Assembly (NCBI RefSeq): GCF_004138485.1 | Contig: NZ_RYEV01000006.1 | Location: forward strand, 248,001-312,000 | DNA length: 64,000 bases | DNA from: Peristeroidobacter soli | GTDB taxonomy: Bacteria > Pseudomonadota > Gammaproteobacteria > Steroidobacterales > Steroidobacteraceae | Direction of reading: 5' to 3' | Part shown: positions 26,003 to 34,873 of the stretch, one piece after another | How positions within the stretch are numbered: the first letter of the stretch is position 1 | Layout: the number at the start of each line of letters is the position of its first letter | Notes under the pieces: generated by a model | The model's database searches: none | The model's input: the letters and a program-made list of their open reading frames with translations, nothing else | Told to the model about the DNA's origin: nothing | Program-made: the position numbers and the translations under genes

Positions 26003-26270
26003 GGCGTCGCCAGGGTGGGGGATCTCCTCCCCGGCACCGCGACACAGGCCTGCGCACGCTTCGCTCCCGCTGTCGCGGGCGCCCTGCTGCACATTGCCCT
26101 GCGCAGTCCTGCTCCGGGCAAGCCCAGGGTGCACGTCCATGTACACCCGCTCGGCGGAGCGAAGCCGTGCTTCGCCGAAAGGCCCCGCCGAGCCCTTGTG
26201 GCTGCTATAGGACCGCCATCCCTGGACGGATCCAATTGCCGGGGAGGAGAGCCCCCACCCTGCCGCCGCC
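26003..26270. mobile_element. Candidate MITE/REPIN-like element with 33-bp terminal inverted repeats
   Basis: The left arm 26003-26035 and the right arm 26238-26270 are inverted copies with three mismatches over 33 bp. The interior holds further stem-loops, for example CTCGGCGG...CCGCCGAG around GCGAAGC-cgt-GCTTCGC near 26150-26200. There is no convincing coding sequence. A 268-bp, structured, gene-free unit with inverted ends fits a non-autonomous element or REPIN. No target-site duplication is clear. Confidence 0.5.
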
Positions 26271-26642
26271 CGCTGTGTCAACTGCGCGTTGCGCGTGACT
26301 CGGCTCCGACCCTGCAACCCTCAATGGGTGCCTTCACGCTTGCTCGACAACGAGCAAACGCAAAAGCACCCGCTAACGGTCGCACGGTGGGAGAAGAGTC
26401 ACGCGCGAATGCGCTGTGACATCGCGGCGACGCGGACTACCGAGGCTTCTGGCAGCAACGGAGGGCGTATACAAAGCGCGGCGACGTTGACTACCGAAGA
26501 CCTCTGAGCAGCCAACGCCGGAGAGCGCCGCACTCTCGGCGACACAGACGAGCCTCCGACGCCCGTCGCGAATAACGGACGCTCCAACACCGTCCGGTCT
26601 CACTTCGACTCAGTAAAAACAACCACTTGTAAACTATCTCCA
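26271..26642. other. Non-coding stretch upstream of the TonB receptor gene
   Basis: I see no credible gene here. An imperfect direct duplication is present: 26424-26460 and 26478-26518 both read GCGGCGACG..GACTACCGA..CTCT/CTTCT..GCAGC..AACG, offset 54 bp. The last 50 bp become AT-rich towards the promoter and operator of the receptor gene. Confidence 0.5.
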
Positions 26643-26657
26643 GTTATATCGTATAAC
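26643..26657. promoter_or_regulatory. Operator site 3 upstream of the TonB receptor/alpha-galactosidase operon
   Basis: GTTATATCGTATAAC is a palindrome with GTTATA/TATAAC arms and the same ATATCGTATA core as sites 1 and 2; it differs from them only symmetrically at the outer bases. A possible -35 TTGTAA (26627-26632) lies 19 bp before TATAAC (26652-26657). The leader to the start codon is about 80 nt. Confidence 0.6.
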
Positions 26658-26736
26658 GTATTTGATTTATTAACTCAGACATGTCTTAAATGTCAGCAAG
26701 CTCGACTGGCTGAAAACAACATCGTTGGGGGCTGAC

Positions 26737-29712
26737 ATGCACACTAAAAACATAGGACTGCCAGTGTCGGCAGTCCGCTTGAAACTGGCGTCGTTGAATG
26801 GCAAGGCTGCAATCGCCGCGTGCGCGATCGGATTGTTTGCTCCGATCGGCAGTCATGCTCAACAACAGGGAGCCGAAGGGGCTCCGCTCGAGGAAGTTGT
26901 CATTACCGGCTCGCGTATCAAGCGGGCCAATCTGGAAACGGCGAGTCCGATTACCGCGTTGCCTCAGGAAGAGTTCAAATATCAGGGCACGTCGACGGTG
27001 GAATCCGTCTTGAATCGCATGCCTCAGTTCACCGCGGACTCGAACGAAAACGGCTCGAACGGTTCCGACGGCACGGCTCGTGTGAATCTTCGCAATTTGG
27101 GTTCGTCACGCGTGCTGGTGCTCATCGATGGTCAGCGGATGCTGCCCGTCGAAACCGCGGACGTGAATTTCATTCCCAGCGCGTTGATCGAACGCGTCGA
27201 CGTGGTCACGGGCGGCGCCTCCGCCGTGTACGGCTCCGACGCCGTCGCTGGTGTGGTGAACTTCGTGCTCGACAAGAATCTCGAAGGCGTGCGTTTCTCC
27301 GCGCAATACGGTTCCGCCTGGCACAGCAACGACAATTCCTACGCGCGTTCCGTCGTCAAGGACGCGAATTACAACCTGGCCAAGTCATCGGTGTGGGACG
27401 GCGGACGGGCCGACTTCAACGTGGCGATGGGCTTGAACAGCGCGGACGGCAAAGGCAACGCGACATTCTACCTCGGCTATCGCAAGCTCGAGCCCGTGAC
27501 TCAGGACATGCGGGACTATTCCGCGTGCGGCCTGAATCTTGGCGGGGATGCCGATCGACTGGTGTGCGGCGGATCGAGCAACAATCAGTGGGGCAGCTTC
27601 GTGATGCTGGGCGGGCCGAATAACGGCCGTACGTTCAACAACACGAAGGACGGCGCCGCCACCTGGGTGCCGTACGACAGCTCGTTTCTGTACAACTACG
27701 CGCCGACCAACTACATCCAGCGCCAGGACAAGCGCATCACCGCCGGCGGCTTCGCGCACTACGACTACAACGATCACGTGAAGTTGTATGGCGGCGTGAT
27801 GTTCATGGACGACCACACGTACTCGCAGGCGGCACCCAGCGCGTACTTCCAGGGCAATGTCTATCCCATCAACTGCGACAACCCGTTGATGTCCGCGCAG
27901 CAGGCGTCGATTCTTTGCGGAGCGGCCGCGGGCACGCCGACGAACATCAATACGTTCGTCGGTTATCGCTTCGCCGGTGCCGGCGGGGCGCGACGGGATG
28001 ATCTGCGCCACACCGACTATCGATTGAACTTCGGCTCGCGAGGTGACATCGCCAAGGGCTGGACTTACGACACCAGCTACCTGTACTCCACCGTCATCTA
28101 CGACGAGAGCTACAAGAACGACCTCGACCTGACCAAAGGCGCTCGCGCCTTGCAGGTCGTGAGTGTGGACGGTGTGCCGACGTGTCGCTCGGTCGTCGAT
28201 GGCACCGATCCCGATTGCGTGCCCGCCAACGTGTTCAACGCCTTTGGCATCAGCGACGACGCGTATGGATACATGCTGACGCCGACGTTCACGCACGGCG
28301 TGCAGACGGAGAAGGTCGCGAACCTGACCGTCAACGGCGATCTGGAGCAGTACGGCTTGCGCAGCCCGCTGGCCTCCAGCGGCATTGCCATCGCGACCGG
28401 CGCTGAATATCGCACCGAAGAGCTGACGTTCGAGGCCGACGCGCTGGCGCAGTTGAAGGGCACGAAGGAGAACGCCGGCAAGTTCGATGTGAGGGAGCTG
28501 TTCATCGAAGCGGACGTGCCGCTGGTGTCGAACAAGCCGTTCGTCGATGAGCTGGCCATCAACCTCGGTTATCGTTACTCAGACTATTCGATCCAGGGTG
28601 GCACGGGCTTCACGGCGGACACCTACAAATTCGAGCTGCGTTACGCGCCTGTGTCCTCGTTCCGCCTGCGTGGCAGTTACAACCGGGCGGTGCGTGCGCC
28701 GAATATCACTGAGTTATTCGCCGCGCAGGCACTCGGCAACGTCGCGGCCCAGGATCCGTGCTCGGGCGCTGATCCGACATCGAGCCTGGAGGACTGCATC
28801 CGCAGCGGTGTGACCCAGGCGCAGTACGGATTCATTCCGGAGTGCCCGGCGGACACTTGCGTGACGCTCGGTGGCGGCAACCTCGCTCTGCAGCCTGAGA
28901 TCGCCGACACCTACACCTACGGCTTCGTGCTGGAACCCTCGTTCCTGCCGGGCTTCACGTTCTCGGCGGACTATTTCGACATCTTCGTGGATGGTTACAT
29001 CGGCGCGGTCGATGCGCCGACGGTCATCAATCAATGTATCCAGACCGGCTCGCAGTTCTTCTGCGATCTGTTCCATCGCGACCCCGCGTCGGGTGTGTTG
29101 TTCGGCACGAACGGTTACATCACGGCCACCAACCAGAACACCGGCTACCTGCAGACCTCCGGCATGGACTTCACGTCCAGCTACGGCTTCGATCTGGGCA
29201 GCATTCTGCCCGGCTCGAGGGAGGTGGGTTCGATCGATGTGTCCTTTGTCGGCACCTGGCTGAACAGCCGTCGTATCGAGCAACTGCCGGGCCTGGGCAG
29301 CTACAACTGCGTCGGCTTGTTTGGTCCGACCTGCGGTCAGCCCACGCCGACCTGGCGTCACAACGTGCGTGCGACCTGGACCTCGCCGCAGCGGACCACC
29401 ACTGTGTCGGCCAACTGGCGCTACTTCGGCGCGGCCTCGTTGTCCTCGAACCAGAGCAATGAGTTCCTGCAGGGAGACGATTACATCTCCATCAACCGTC
29501 GCATCGCTGCGTACAACTACTTCGACCTGGCCGCGACCTGGAAGTTTGTGGATTCGGTCGAGTTCCGCGCCGGCATCAACAACGTGTTCGATCGGGATCC
29601 GCCGGTGATCGCCGCGGGCCTGCTCAGCTCGTTCGGCAACGGCAACACCTATCCGGGCGTCTACGATCCGATGGGTCGGCTGGTGTACTTCGGCATGACG
29701 GTGGAGTTCTGA
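26737..29712 (+). CDS. TonB-dependent receptor (outer membrane importer)
   Basis: 991 aa from the ATG at 26737 with a G-rich RBS (GGGG, 6 bp). A signal peptide ends at SHAQQQ, and the TonB box is EEVVITGSR. The plug domain (about 60-170) contains LRNLGSSRVLVLIDGQRM and GGASAVYGSDAVAGVVNFVLDK. A long 22-strand barrel follows, ending in an aromatic C-terminus (MTVEF). It belongs to the large-receptor group common in polymer-degrading gammaproteobacteria for oligosaccharides or peptides. The alpha-galactosidase gene begins 6 bp after its stop, and operator site 3 precedes it, tying import to the hydroxyproline island. The substrate is inferred as a glycosylated fragment. Confidence 0.92.
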   Translation: MHTKNIGLPVSAVRLKLASLNGKAAIAACAIGLFAPIGSHAQQQGAEGAPLEEVVITGSRIKRANLETASPITALPQEEFKYQGTSTVESVLNRMPQFTADSNENGSNGSDGTARVNLRNLGSSRVLVLIDGQRMLPVETADVNFIPSALIERVDVVTGGASAVYGSDAVAGVVNFVLDKNLEGVRFSAQYGSAWHSNDNSYARSVVKDANYNLAKSSVWDGGRADFNVAMGLNSADGKGNATFYLGYRKLEPVTQDMRDYSACGLNLGGDADRLVCGGSSNNQWGSFVMLGGPNNGRTFNNTKDGAATWVPYDSSFLYNYAPTNYIQRQDKRITAGGFAHYDYNDHVKLYGGVMFMDDHTYSQAAPSAYFQGNVYPINCDNPLMSAQQASILCGAAAGTPTNINTFVGYRFAGAGGARRDDLRHTDYRLNFGSRGDIAKGWTYDTSYLYSTVIYDESYKNDLDLTKGARALQVVSVDGVPTCRSVVDGTDPDCVPANVFNAFGISDDAYGYMLTPTFTHGVQTEKVANLTVNGDLEQYGLRSPLASSGIAIATGAEYRTEELTFEADALAQLKGTKENAGKFDVRELFIEADVPLVSNKPFVDELAINLGYRYSDYSIQGGTGFTADTYKFELRYAPVSSFRLRGSYNRAVRAPNITELFAAQALGNVAAQDPCSGADPTSSLEDCIRSGVTQAQYGFIPECPADTCVTLGGGNLALQPEIADTYTYGFVLEPSFLPGFTFSADYFDIFVDGYIGAVDAPTVINQCIQTGSQFFCDLFHRDPASGVLFGTNGYITATNQNTGYLQTSGMDFTSSYGFDLGSILPGSREVGSIDVSFVGTWLNSRRIEQLPGLGSYNCVGLFGPTCGQPTPTWRHNVRATWTSPQRTTTVSANWRYFGAASLSSNQSNEFLQGDDYISINRRIAAYNYFDLAATWKFVDSVEFRAGINNVFDRDPPVIAAGLLSSFGNGNTYPGVYDPMGRLVYFGMTVEF

Positions 29713-29718
29713 TTCGAC

Positions 29719-31248
29719 ATGCTGAGAGCGATTGTTTCGATGGTTCTGATGACCGGCGCGCTGGTTTCCAGCGCGTCGGAGCGGCGGTCCCCGGTGGGCG
29801 GCGCGTGGGTCTTCGACAACGCGCCGCCTTATCCTGGCGTGACGATGCTGGAGGTCACGACGCGCGGCGGTCGCACGACAGGGAACGTCACGACGGCCTG
29901 GTACGGGCCGATGGTCATGCAGAATGTGAAAGTCGAAGGCGATCAGGTGAGCTTCGACCTGCGCAATCTGAATGACAAGGCCAATGCCACACGTCGATGG
30001 ACGGCGAGGTTGAGCGGCGATCGGGTCTCTCTCGTCGGCGACATGTGGTACGCGCATGTCGAGCAGGCCGGCCGTCGCGCTTCAGCCGATGACGTGACGG
30101 CGCGGCGCTTCAAATTCACCGAATTGCCGGCGCTCGGAACGATCGCACCCGATGGTCAGGCGAAGGCGCCGCCGATGGGCTGGAGCAGTTGGAATAAATT
30201 CGCCGAACATATCGACGACGCCACCGTGCGTGCGATGGCCGATTATCTGGCGAGCTCCGGTCTGCGCGACGCAGGTTATATCCACGTGAACATCGACGAC
30301 GGCTGGCAAGGCCGGCGTGACAGCAGCGGCGTCCTGCAGCCGAACGAAAAATTCCCGGATATGAAGGCGCTGGCCGACTACGTGCACAGTCGCGGTTTGA
30401 AGTTGGGGATTTACAGCTCGCCAGGACCGAGAACCTGCGCGGGCTACCAGGGCAGCTATGGTCACGTCGCCCAAGACGCGCGCACATTCGCCGCGTGGGG
30501 CATCGACTATCTCAAATACGATTTGTGCTCCGGCGAATGGTTCTACTCCGACGCCGACACGGTAAAGCGCACCTACTACGAAATGGGCGCGGCGTTGCAG
30601 GCCACCGGGCGGCCCGTGATTTATTCCCTATGCGAATACGGCCGCTTCGATGTGGGCGAGTGGGGCCGTTCGGTGGGCGGACATCTGTGGCGAACCACCG
30701 GTGACATCACCGATCAATATTCGAGCATGGCGGCGATAGGTTTCGAGAAGAACGGCAACGCGGCTCATGCGGGGCCGGGCGGTTGGAACGATCCCGATAT
30801 GCTGGAGGTCGGCAATGGCGGCATGTCGGACGACGAATACCGGACGCACATGACGTTGTGGGCGATGTCGGCGGCGCCGTTGCTGATGGGGCACGATTTG
30901 CGCCAGACCAGTCCTGCGATGCTGGAGTTGCTGACCAATCGCGAAGTGATCGCGGTGGATCAGGATGCCAGAGGCGTGCAGGGCAGGGCGGTTTACAAGG
31001 ACGGTGCCACTGAAATCTGGGCCAAGCCGCTGCGGGATGGCTCGGTCGCGATCGCGTTGTTCAACCGGAGTGAGTCGGCGGCGCAGATGTCATTCGCACC
31101 GGCCGACGCGGGGCTGGCATCGCTGCAGTCCATTCGCAATCTGTGGCAGGCGACGGAGCTGAAGGTGGGCGAGACGCGCTTCACTGTGCCGGCGCATGGC
31201 GCCGTGATGCTTCGGGTTCGCGGGCAGCCGCTCAGTCGGAATCTTTGA
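29719..31248 (+). CDS. GH27 alpha-galactosidase, exported
   Basis: 509 aa. A signal-like N-terminus (IVSMVLMTGALVSSAS) is followed by about 130 residues of beta-rich domain. The GH27 barrel begins at PPMGWSSWNKF (about 151); Asp268 in YLKYDLC is the expected nucleophile and Asp329 in WRTTGDI the acid/base, with GGWNDPDML following. A C-terminal beta domain is present. GH27 removes alpha-D-galactose, and some members remove beta-L-arabinopyranose. It is co-transcribed with the TonB receptor (6 bp). In an extensin-degrading locus, serine-linked alpha-galactose would be a fitting target (inference). Its last 17 bp overlap the 3' end of the convergent GntR gene. Confidence 0.92.
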   Translation: MLRAIVSMVLMTGALVSSASERRSPVGGAWVFDNAPPYPGVTMLEVTTRGGRTTGNVTTAWYGPMVMQNVKVEGDQVSFDLRNLNDKANATRRWTARLSGDRVSLVGDMWYAHVEQAGRRASADDVTARRFKFTELPALGTIAPDGQAKAPPMGWSSWNKFAEHIDDATVRAMADYLASSGLRDAGYIHVNIDDGWQGRRDSSGVLQPNEKFPDMKALADYVHSRGLKLGIYSSPGPRTCAGYQGSYGHVAQDARTFAAWGIDYLKYDLCSGEWFYSDADTVKRTYYEMGAALQATGRPVIYSLCEYGRFDVGEWGRSVGGHLWRTTGDITDQYSSMAAIGFEKNGNAAHAGPGGWNDPDMLEVGNGGMSDDEYRTHMTLWAMSAAPLLMGHDLRQTSPAMLELLTNREVIAVDQDARGVQGRAVYKDGATEIWAKPLRDGSVAIALFNRSESAAQMSFAPADAGLASLQSIRNLWQATELKVGETRFTVPAHGAVMLRVRGQPLSRNL

Positions 31249-31882
31249 GCTGAGCTCGAAGATCCTTGAGGGTGCCCTGGATGTGCTCTTTCAACAGCTT
31301 TTCGACCTTGCGCTTGTCACGGTCGAGCCAGGCGCCGAAGAGAGCCTCGTGTTCGATGTGAGCGCGGGCGTCGCGGCCGGCCGGTTCGAGGTGCGCGATG
31401 ACATAACGTTCAGCGAGCACCGCGAGGCGTTCGACGAGTTGGGTGGTGAGCACCTTGCGGCCGGGTTCCACCAGCGCGATATGAAACTGGCGGTTGCGAA
31501 CCGCCACGTCGGCGAGGTTGCTGTGAGCGGCGGTGTCGAGCGCGGTGAACGCCTGCTTTGCGAGCGCCCGGTCGTCGTCCGTCGCCACACCCGATGCATA
31601 GGCCGCCGCTTGCGGTTCGATGGAAAGGCGCAACGCGTAGATCTCGTCGACCTGATCGCGCGACATCGCCTGCACGTAATAGCCGCGATTCGGGTGATTG
31701 ATCAGCAGGCCTTCCTGCTCCAGCCGGGCCAGCGCTTCACGCAGCGGGATCTTGCTGATGCCGAGCTCGTTGGCCAGCGCGTCCTGCCGGATGGGCTCGC
31801 CGTTGGGCAGCTGACCCTTGAGGATCTGCTCGCGGACGATTTCGAACACGCGATCGGAAAGCGTGCGGACGACGATGCTCAT
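31232..31882 (-). CDS. GntR-family (FCD/FadR type) transcriptional regulator
   Basis: 216 aa if started at MSIVVRTLSDRV (31882), where family similarity begins; in-frame ATGs at 31927 and 32005 would add 15 or 41 residues of non-family sequence. The winged helix (residues 8-75) has the GntR signature LANELGISKIPLREALARLEQEGLL. The C-terminal FCD domain (about 85-210) carries the metal/ligand His/Asp pattern (RLSIEPQAA, NRQFHIAL, EHEALFGAWLDRD). FCD regulators respond to organic acids or amino-acid-derived ligands. It adjoins the hydroxyproline island and is the best candidate to bind the three palindromes. A weak version of the site lies 26-40 bp upstream of this start. Confidence 0.88.
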   Translation of the reverse strand: MSIVVRTLSDRVFEIVREQILKGQLPNGEPIRQDALANELGISKIPLREALARLEQEGLLINHPNRGYYVQAMSRDQVDEIYALRLSIEPQAAAYASGVATDDDRALAKQAFTALDTAAHSNLADVAVRNRQFHIALVEPGRKVLTTQLVERLAVLAERYVIAHLEPAGRDARAHIEHEALFGAWLDRDKRKVEKLLKEHIQGTLKDLRAQLKDSD

Positions 31883-31907
31883 GGCGGTGAAGACGCGGTC
31901 CTCGGAT

Positions 31908-31922
31908 GGAATACCGTAGACG
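31908..31922. promoter_or_regulatory. Weak candidate operator before the GntR gene
   Basis: The stretch GAATACCGTAGAC (31909-31921) matches 10 of 13 central positions of the consensus from sites 1 and 2 (GTATATCGTATAC). It lies 26-40 bp upstream of the start codon at 31882. It would allow autoregulation, but three mismatches make chance possible. Confidence 0.3.
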
Positions 31923-32044
31923 ATCATACCCGAACCGGCGGCGGGATGGTCGTGCGCCGCAGCCCCGGGCTGGCGAGGGTCAGCGACGCGAATGAAGGAG
32001 TCCATGCACGTAGGGGTTAGTGGTTATGGCATTCACAACGACTC

Positions 32045-34873
32045 ATGGTCATTTCATGGAAGAGCACGGGCTACTTCTTGCTACTCGCTGTGAACCTGGC
32101 CGCTTCGCCCGCTTCACCCGCCGAGCAGGAAGAGCGATTCTCGTTGCGCGCGGATATCGCCCCGGCCCGCGAACAATCGAACGAGCTCAGGCAGTTGACG
32201 GGGTACGAGGCGGATCCAGGCGAATGCGGCGATGTGATGCTCGGGCCCCTGCCGCAGGGCGAGTACACCGGACGAGAGGCCTGGCTCAAGCTGGTCGAAA
32301 CGGCGTGTCGTTTGAAGCGTCCGGAAGGCGCTTCCGGAGGCACGGAGCTGTTTGCCGACATGACCGAGTGCACGTGCAACTTTGGATTCCCCCGGTTTGC
32401 CCGCTTGCAGGAGGACAGCATGGTGGTGACGACCACGTCCACGCCGGAGCTCGGCAAGTACAGTCCGGTGCCCGTGGTCGTGATCAATCGCAGGCGCATC
32501 CACGAAACGGGAGCGGGGACCGTGCCCGATCTGTTGCGCTATATCTCCCAGACCGCGTTTCATCGTGGCAGCGGCTACCGTGCGTCCGGTGCTCAGTATG
32601 CCGAGCTGCGTGGACTCGGCGCCTCCTACACGTTGGTGATGTTGAATGGCCGTCGCACGCTCGGCACGGCCGCCGATCTGTCGAACAGCGCGTTCGATCT
32701 TTCCACCATTCCGATCAGTGCGGTGGAGCGAGTGGAGATCAGCATGGACGCCAACTCCCTCAAGCACGGCATGGATGCGATCGGTGGCATCGTCAACATA
32801 GTGCTCCGTGACAGCGTCGATCCAGTGCTCTATGTGAGATATGGTTCGGCGAGCGGCGGCGCGTCGCAAAGTCAGGCCGCGATCAGTGGCGGCGCGAAAT
32901 ACCAGCGTGGTCGAATCTCGGTCTTTCTGGATGCGCAGCGCTGGGGCGAACTGCTCGGTCGCGAACGTGAGCGCTGGAACGACCAGGACTTCACTCGTTT
33001 CGGCGGGCTGGACTATCGCTCGACACTGGCAACGCCGCCCAACGTGCGATCGTTGGACGGTGCGAATCTGCCGGGCCTCGACGCGCCCGTGGCCGCCGCC
33101 AGATTGAATCCGGACACAGGCATGTTCGATTTCGTCGGCGGGCAACTCAATAGCAGCAGCTTGCGCGCGTATCAGTCGATCGTTCCGGACGTCTCACGGT
33201 TGTCGATGCTGGTGAATGGTTCTCTCGAGTTGAGGGAGTCGACGACGGTTTCCCTGGAGCTGCTGGGCTTCAAGCGCGAGAGCGAGCTGCAGCTCATGCC
33301 GGCGGTCGTCGCCGAAGCCACGTGGGGAGCCGCTCACCCGGAGAATCCATTCGGCATGCCGGTCGCGATCGACGCATTGCTCACCGGACTGCCGCCGATG
33401 AAGTACCGCTACGGAACGAGTTCGACGCGTGCCGTTGCGGCCATCGAGGGACCATTGGGTCGGTGGAGATACTCGGCATTCGTGGCTCGCAGCGACGAAA
33501 GAGTCGACGTGAGTTTTCGTGACGTCGCGGATCCTGACGCCATTGCCCGTGCGCTCCAGGGCGACGCTCCGGGCGGGTGGCTGAGTATTTACAGCACGGT
33601 CGGGCGGACTGCGGTCCCGACGGATGTGTTCGCTGACATGCCGGCAACCCGATATTCCGCGGACGCCACGCATTTTCATGTGTCCACGCAGGGCTCGCTC
33701 GGGCAGCTCCCGGCGGGCAAGGTCATGCTGACTGTCGGCTTTGAGCAGCGCAGTGAGAACATGGATTTCGATCCCACCATCGACGCCGCCAGTCGGGATA
33801 TCCGATCACGCTTCGTGCATCTGCGTTGGCCCCTGATCGGGCCCGCGATGAACGTTCCAGCCGCCAAGGATCTGACACTGTTGTTCGGCGCTCGACGCGA
33901 CGACTATAGCGATATCGGATCCATCACCCGGGGGCAGCTCGGTTTTGTCTGGAGTCCGATCGGATCGGTCAAGGTCCATGCCGCAACCAGTCAGTCGTTC
34001 CGGCCGCCCTCGCTGGTGGACATGAATCAGCCGCGTATCCAGACGCCGACCCAGATCTACGATCCGAAGCGGGCCGAGGTGACTCCGGTCGATGTGGTGC
34101 TGGGAGGAAACCGCGAGCTGCGGCCCAGCACCGGGCGTTCCAGCAGCGTCGCTGTTTCATTCCAGTCCGACGACGGTTGGCGGTTGTCCGCCGAATATTG
34201 GCGAGTCCGGGTTCGCGAACAGATTTCTGCATTGGCCGCCTCGTCGTTGCTGGCTCAGGAGGACTCGATCACGCCCGGGCGCGTGCTTCGCGATGCTCCG
34301 AGCGTCGCGGACGAGGCAGCCAACCTGCCGGGAAAGTTGTTGCTGTTGGACATCTCCAGAGCGAATGCCGGGGCGGCGACGACCGAGGGCGTGGATCTCG
34401 CGGCGCAGAGGGAGTTTCAGACGCGCTGGGGCTGGCTCATGCCGGCTTTACAGGTCACGCTGACGGATGAGTTCAAATACGGCGATCAACCGAGCACTCG
34501 AGTCCGGATGGAAAACCGGCTGGGCGTGGCTTCGGAGCTCGGCACCGTTCCAAAACAAAGAGCGGTGGCCTCGCTGAGCTGGGAAAACGATGCGTGGCGC
34601 GTCTCGGTGCACGCCCGGATCATTTCGTCCTATCGTGATCGCAGCGATGTGACCGGCCAGCCACTGTCACAATCGGTGCGCGGCGGCGCCGTGTGGGACG
34701 TGAACATTGCCAGGAGGCTGGGGGCCAGCAATCTTCGTTTGATGCTGGGAGCGGTCAATGCGCTGAACAGGGAACCGCCGTTTGCTCACGCCGGAGGTTC
34801 CCTGGGCTACGATGCCTCGCAGAGTGACCTACAGATGAGACAGTTCTACGGGACGATCAGCGGCACCTTCTAG
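32045..34873 (+). CDS. TonB-dependent receptor with STN-like N-terminal signalling domain
   Basis: 942 aa. The signal sequence (YFLLLAVNLAASPASPA) is followed by about 65 residues resembling a secretin/TonB short N-terminal (STN) domain (FSLRADIAPAREQSNELRQLTGYEAD). The plug contains VPDLLRYISQTAFH, ELRGLGASYTLVMLNGRRTLG and KHGMDAIGGIVNIVLRD, and the barrel ends in ISGTF. STN domains pass a substrate signal to FecR-type proteins; a FecR-like gene lies 370 bp downstream. It is divergent from the GntR gene. The 3' end overlaps a small minus-strand ORF by 45 bp. The ligand is unknown. Confidence 0.88.
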   Translation: MVISWKSTGYFLLLAVNLAASPASPAEQEERFSLRADIAPAREQSNELRQLTGYEADPGECGDVMLGPLPQGEYTGREAWLKLVETACRLKRPEGASGGTELFADMTECTCNFGFPRFARLQEDSMVVTTTSTPELGKYSPVPVVVINRRRIHETGAGTVPDLLRYISQTAFHRGSGYRASGAQYAELRGLGASYTLVMLNGRRTLGTAADLSNSAFDLSTIPISAVERVEISMDANSLKHGMDAIGGIVNIVLRDSVDPVLYVRYGSASGGASQSQAAISGGAKYQRGRISVFLDAQRWGELLGRERERWNDQDFTRFGGLDYRSTLATPPNVRSLDGANLPGLDAPVAAARLNPDTGMFDFVGGQLNSSSLRAYQSIVPDVSRLSMLVNGSLELRESTTVSLELLGFKRESELQLMPAVVAEATWGAAHPENPFGMPVAIDALLTGLPPMKYRYGTSSTRAVAAIEGPLGRWRYSAFVARSDERVDVSFRDVADPDAIARALQGDAPGGWLSIYSTVGRTAVPTDVFADMPATRYSADATHFHVSTQGSLGQLPAGKVMLTVGFEQRSENMDFDPTIDAASRDIRSRFVHLRWPLIGPAMNVPAAKDLTLLFGARRDDYSDIGSITRGQLGFVWSPIGSVKVHAATSQSFRPPSLVDMNQPRIQTPTQIYDPKRAEVTPVDVVLGGNRELRPSTGRSSSVAVSFQSDDGWRLSAEYWRVRVREQISALAASSLLAQEDSITPGRVLRDAPSVADEAANLPGKLLLLDISRANAGAATTEGVDLAAQREFQTRWGWLMPALQVTLTDEFKYGDQPSTRVRMENRLGVASELGTVPKQRAVASLSWENDAWRVSVHARIISSYRDRSDVTGQPLSQSVRGGAVWDVNIARRLGASNLRLMLGAVNALNREPPFAHAGGSLGYDASQSDLQMRQFYGTISGTF

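Noticed and set aside
26466-26472. GTATAC palindrome upstream of the TonB receptor
   Set aside because: The flanks do not fit the 15-bp operator; a six-base palindrome is expected by chance.
25953-26600. Several overlapping short ORFs on both strands between the permease and the receptor gene
   Set aside because: They run through the inverted-repeat element and have repetitive Arg/Pro/Ala composition without RBS or domains.
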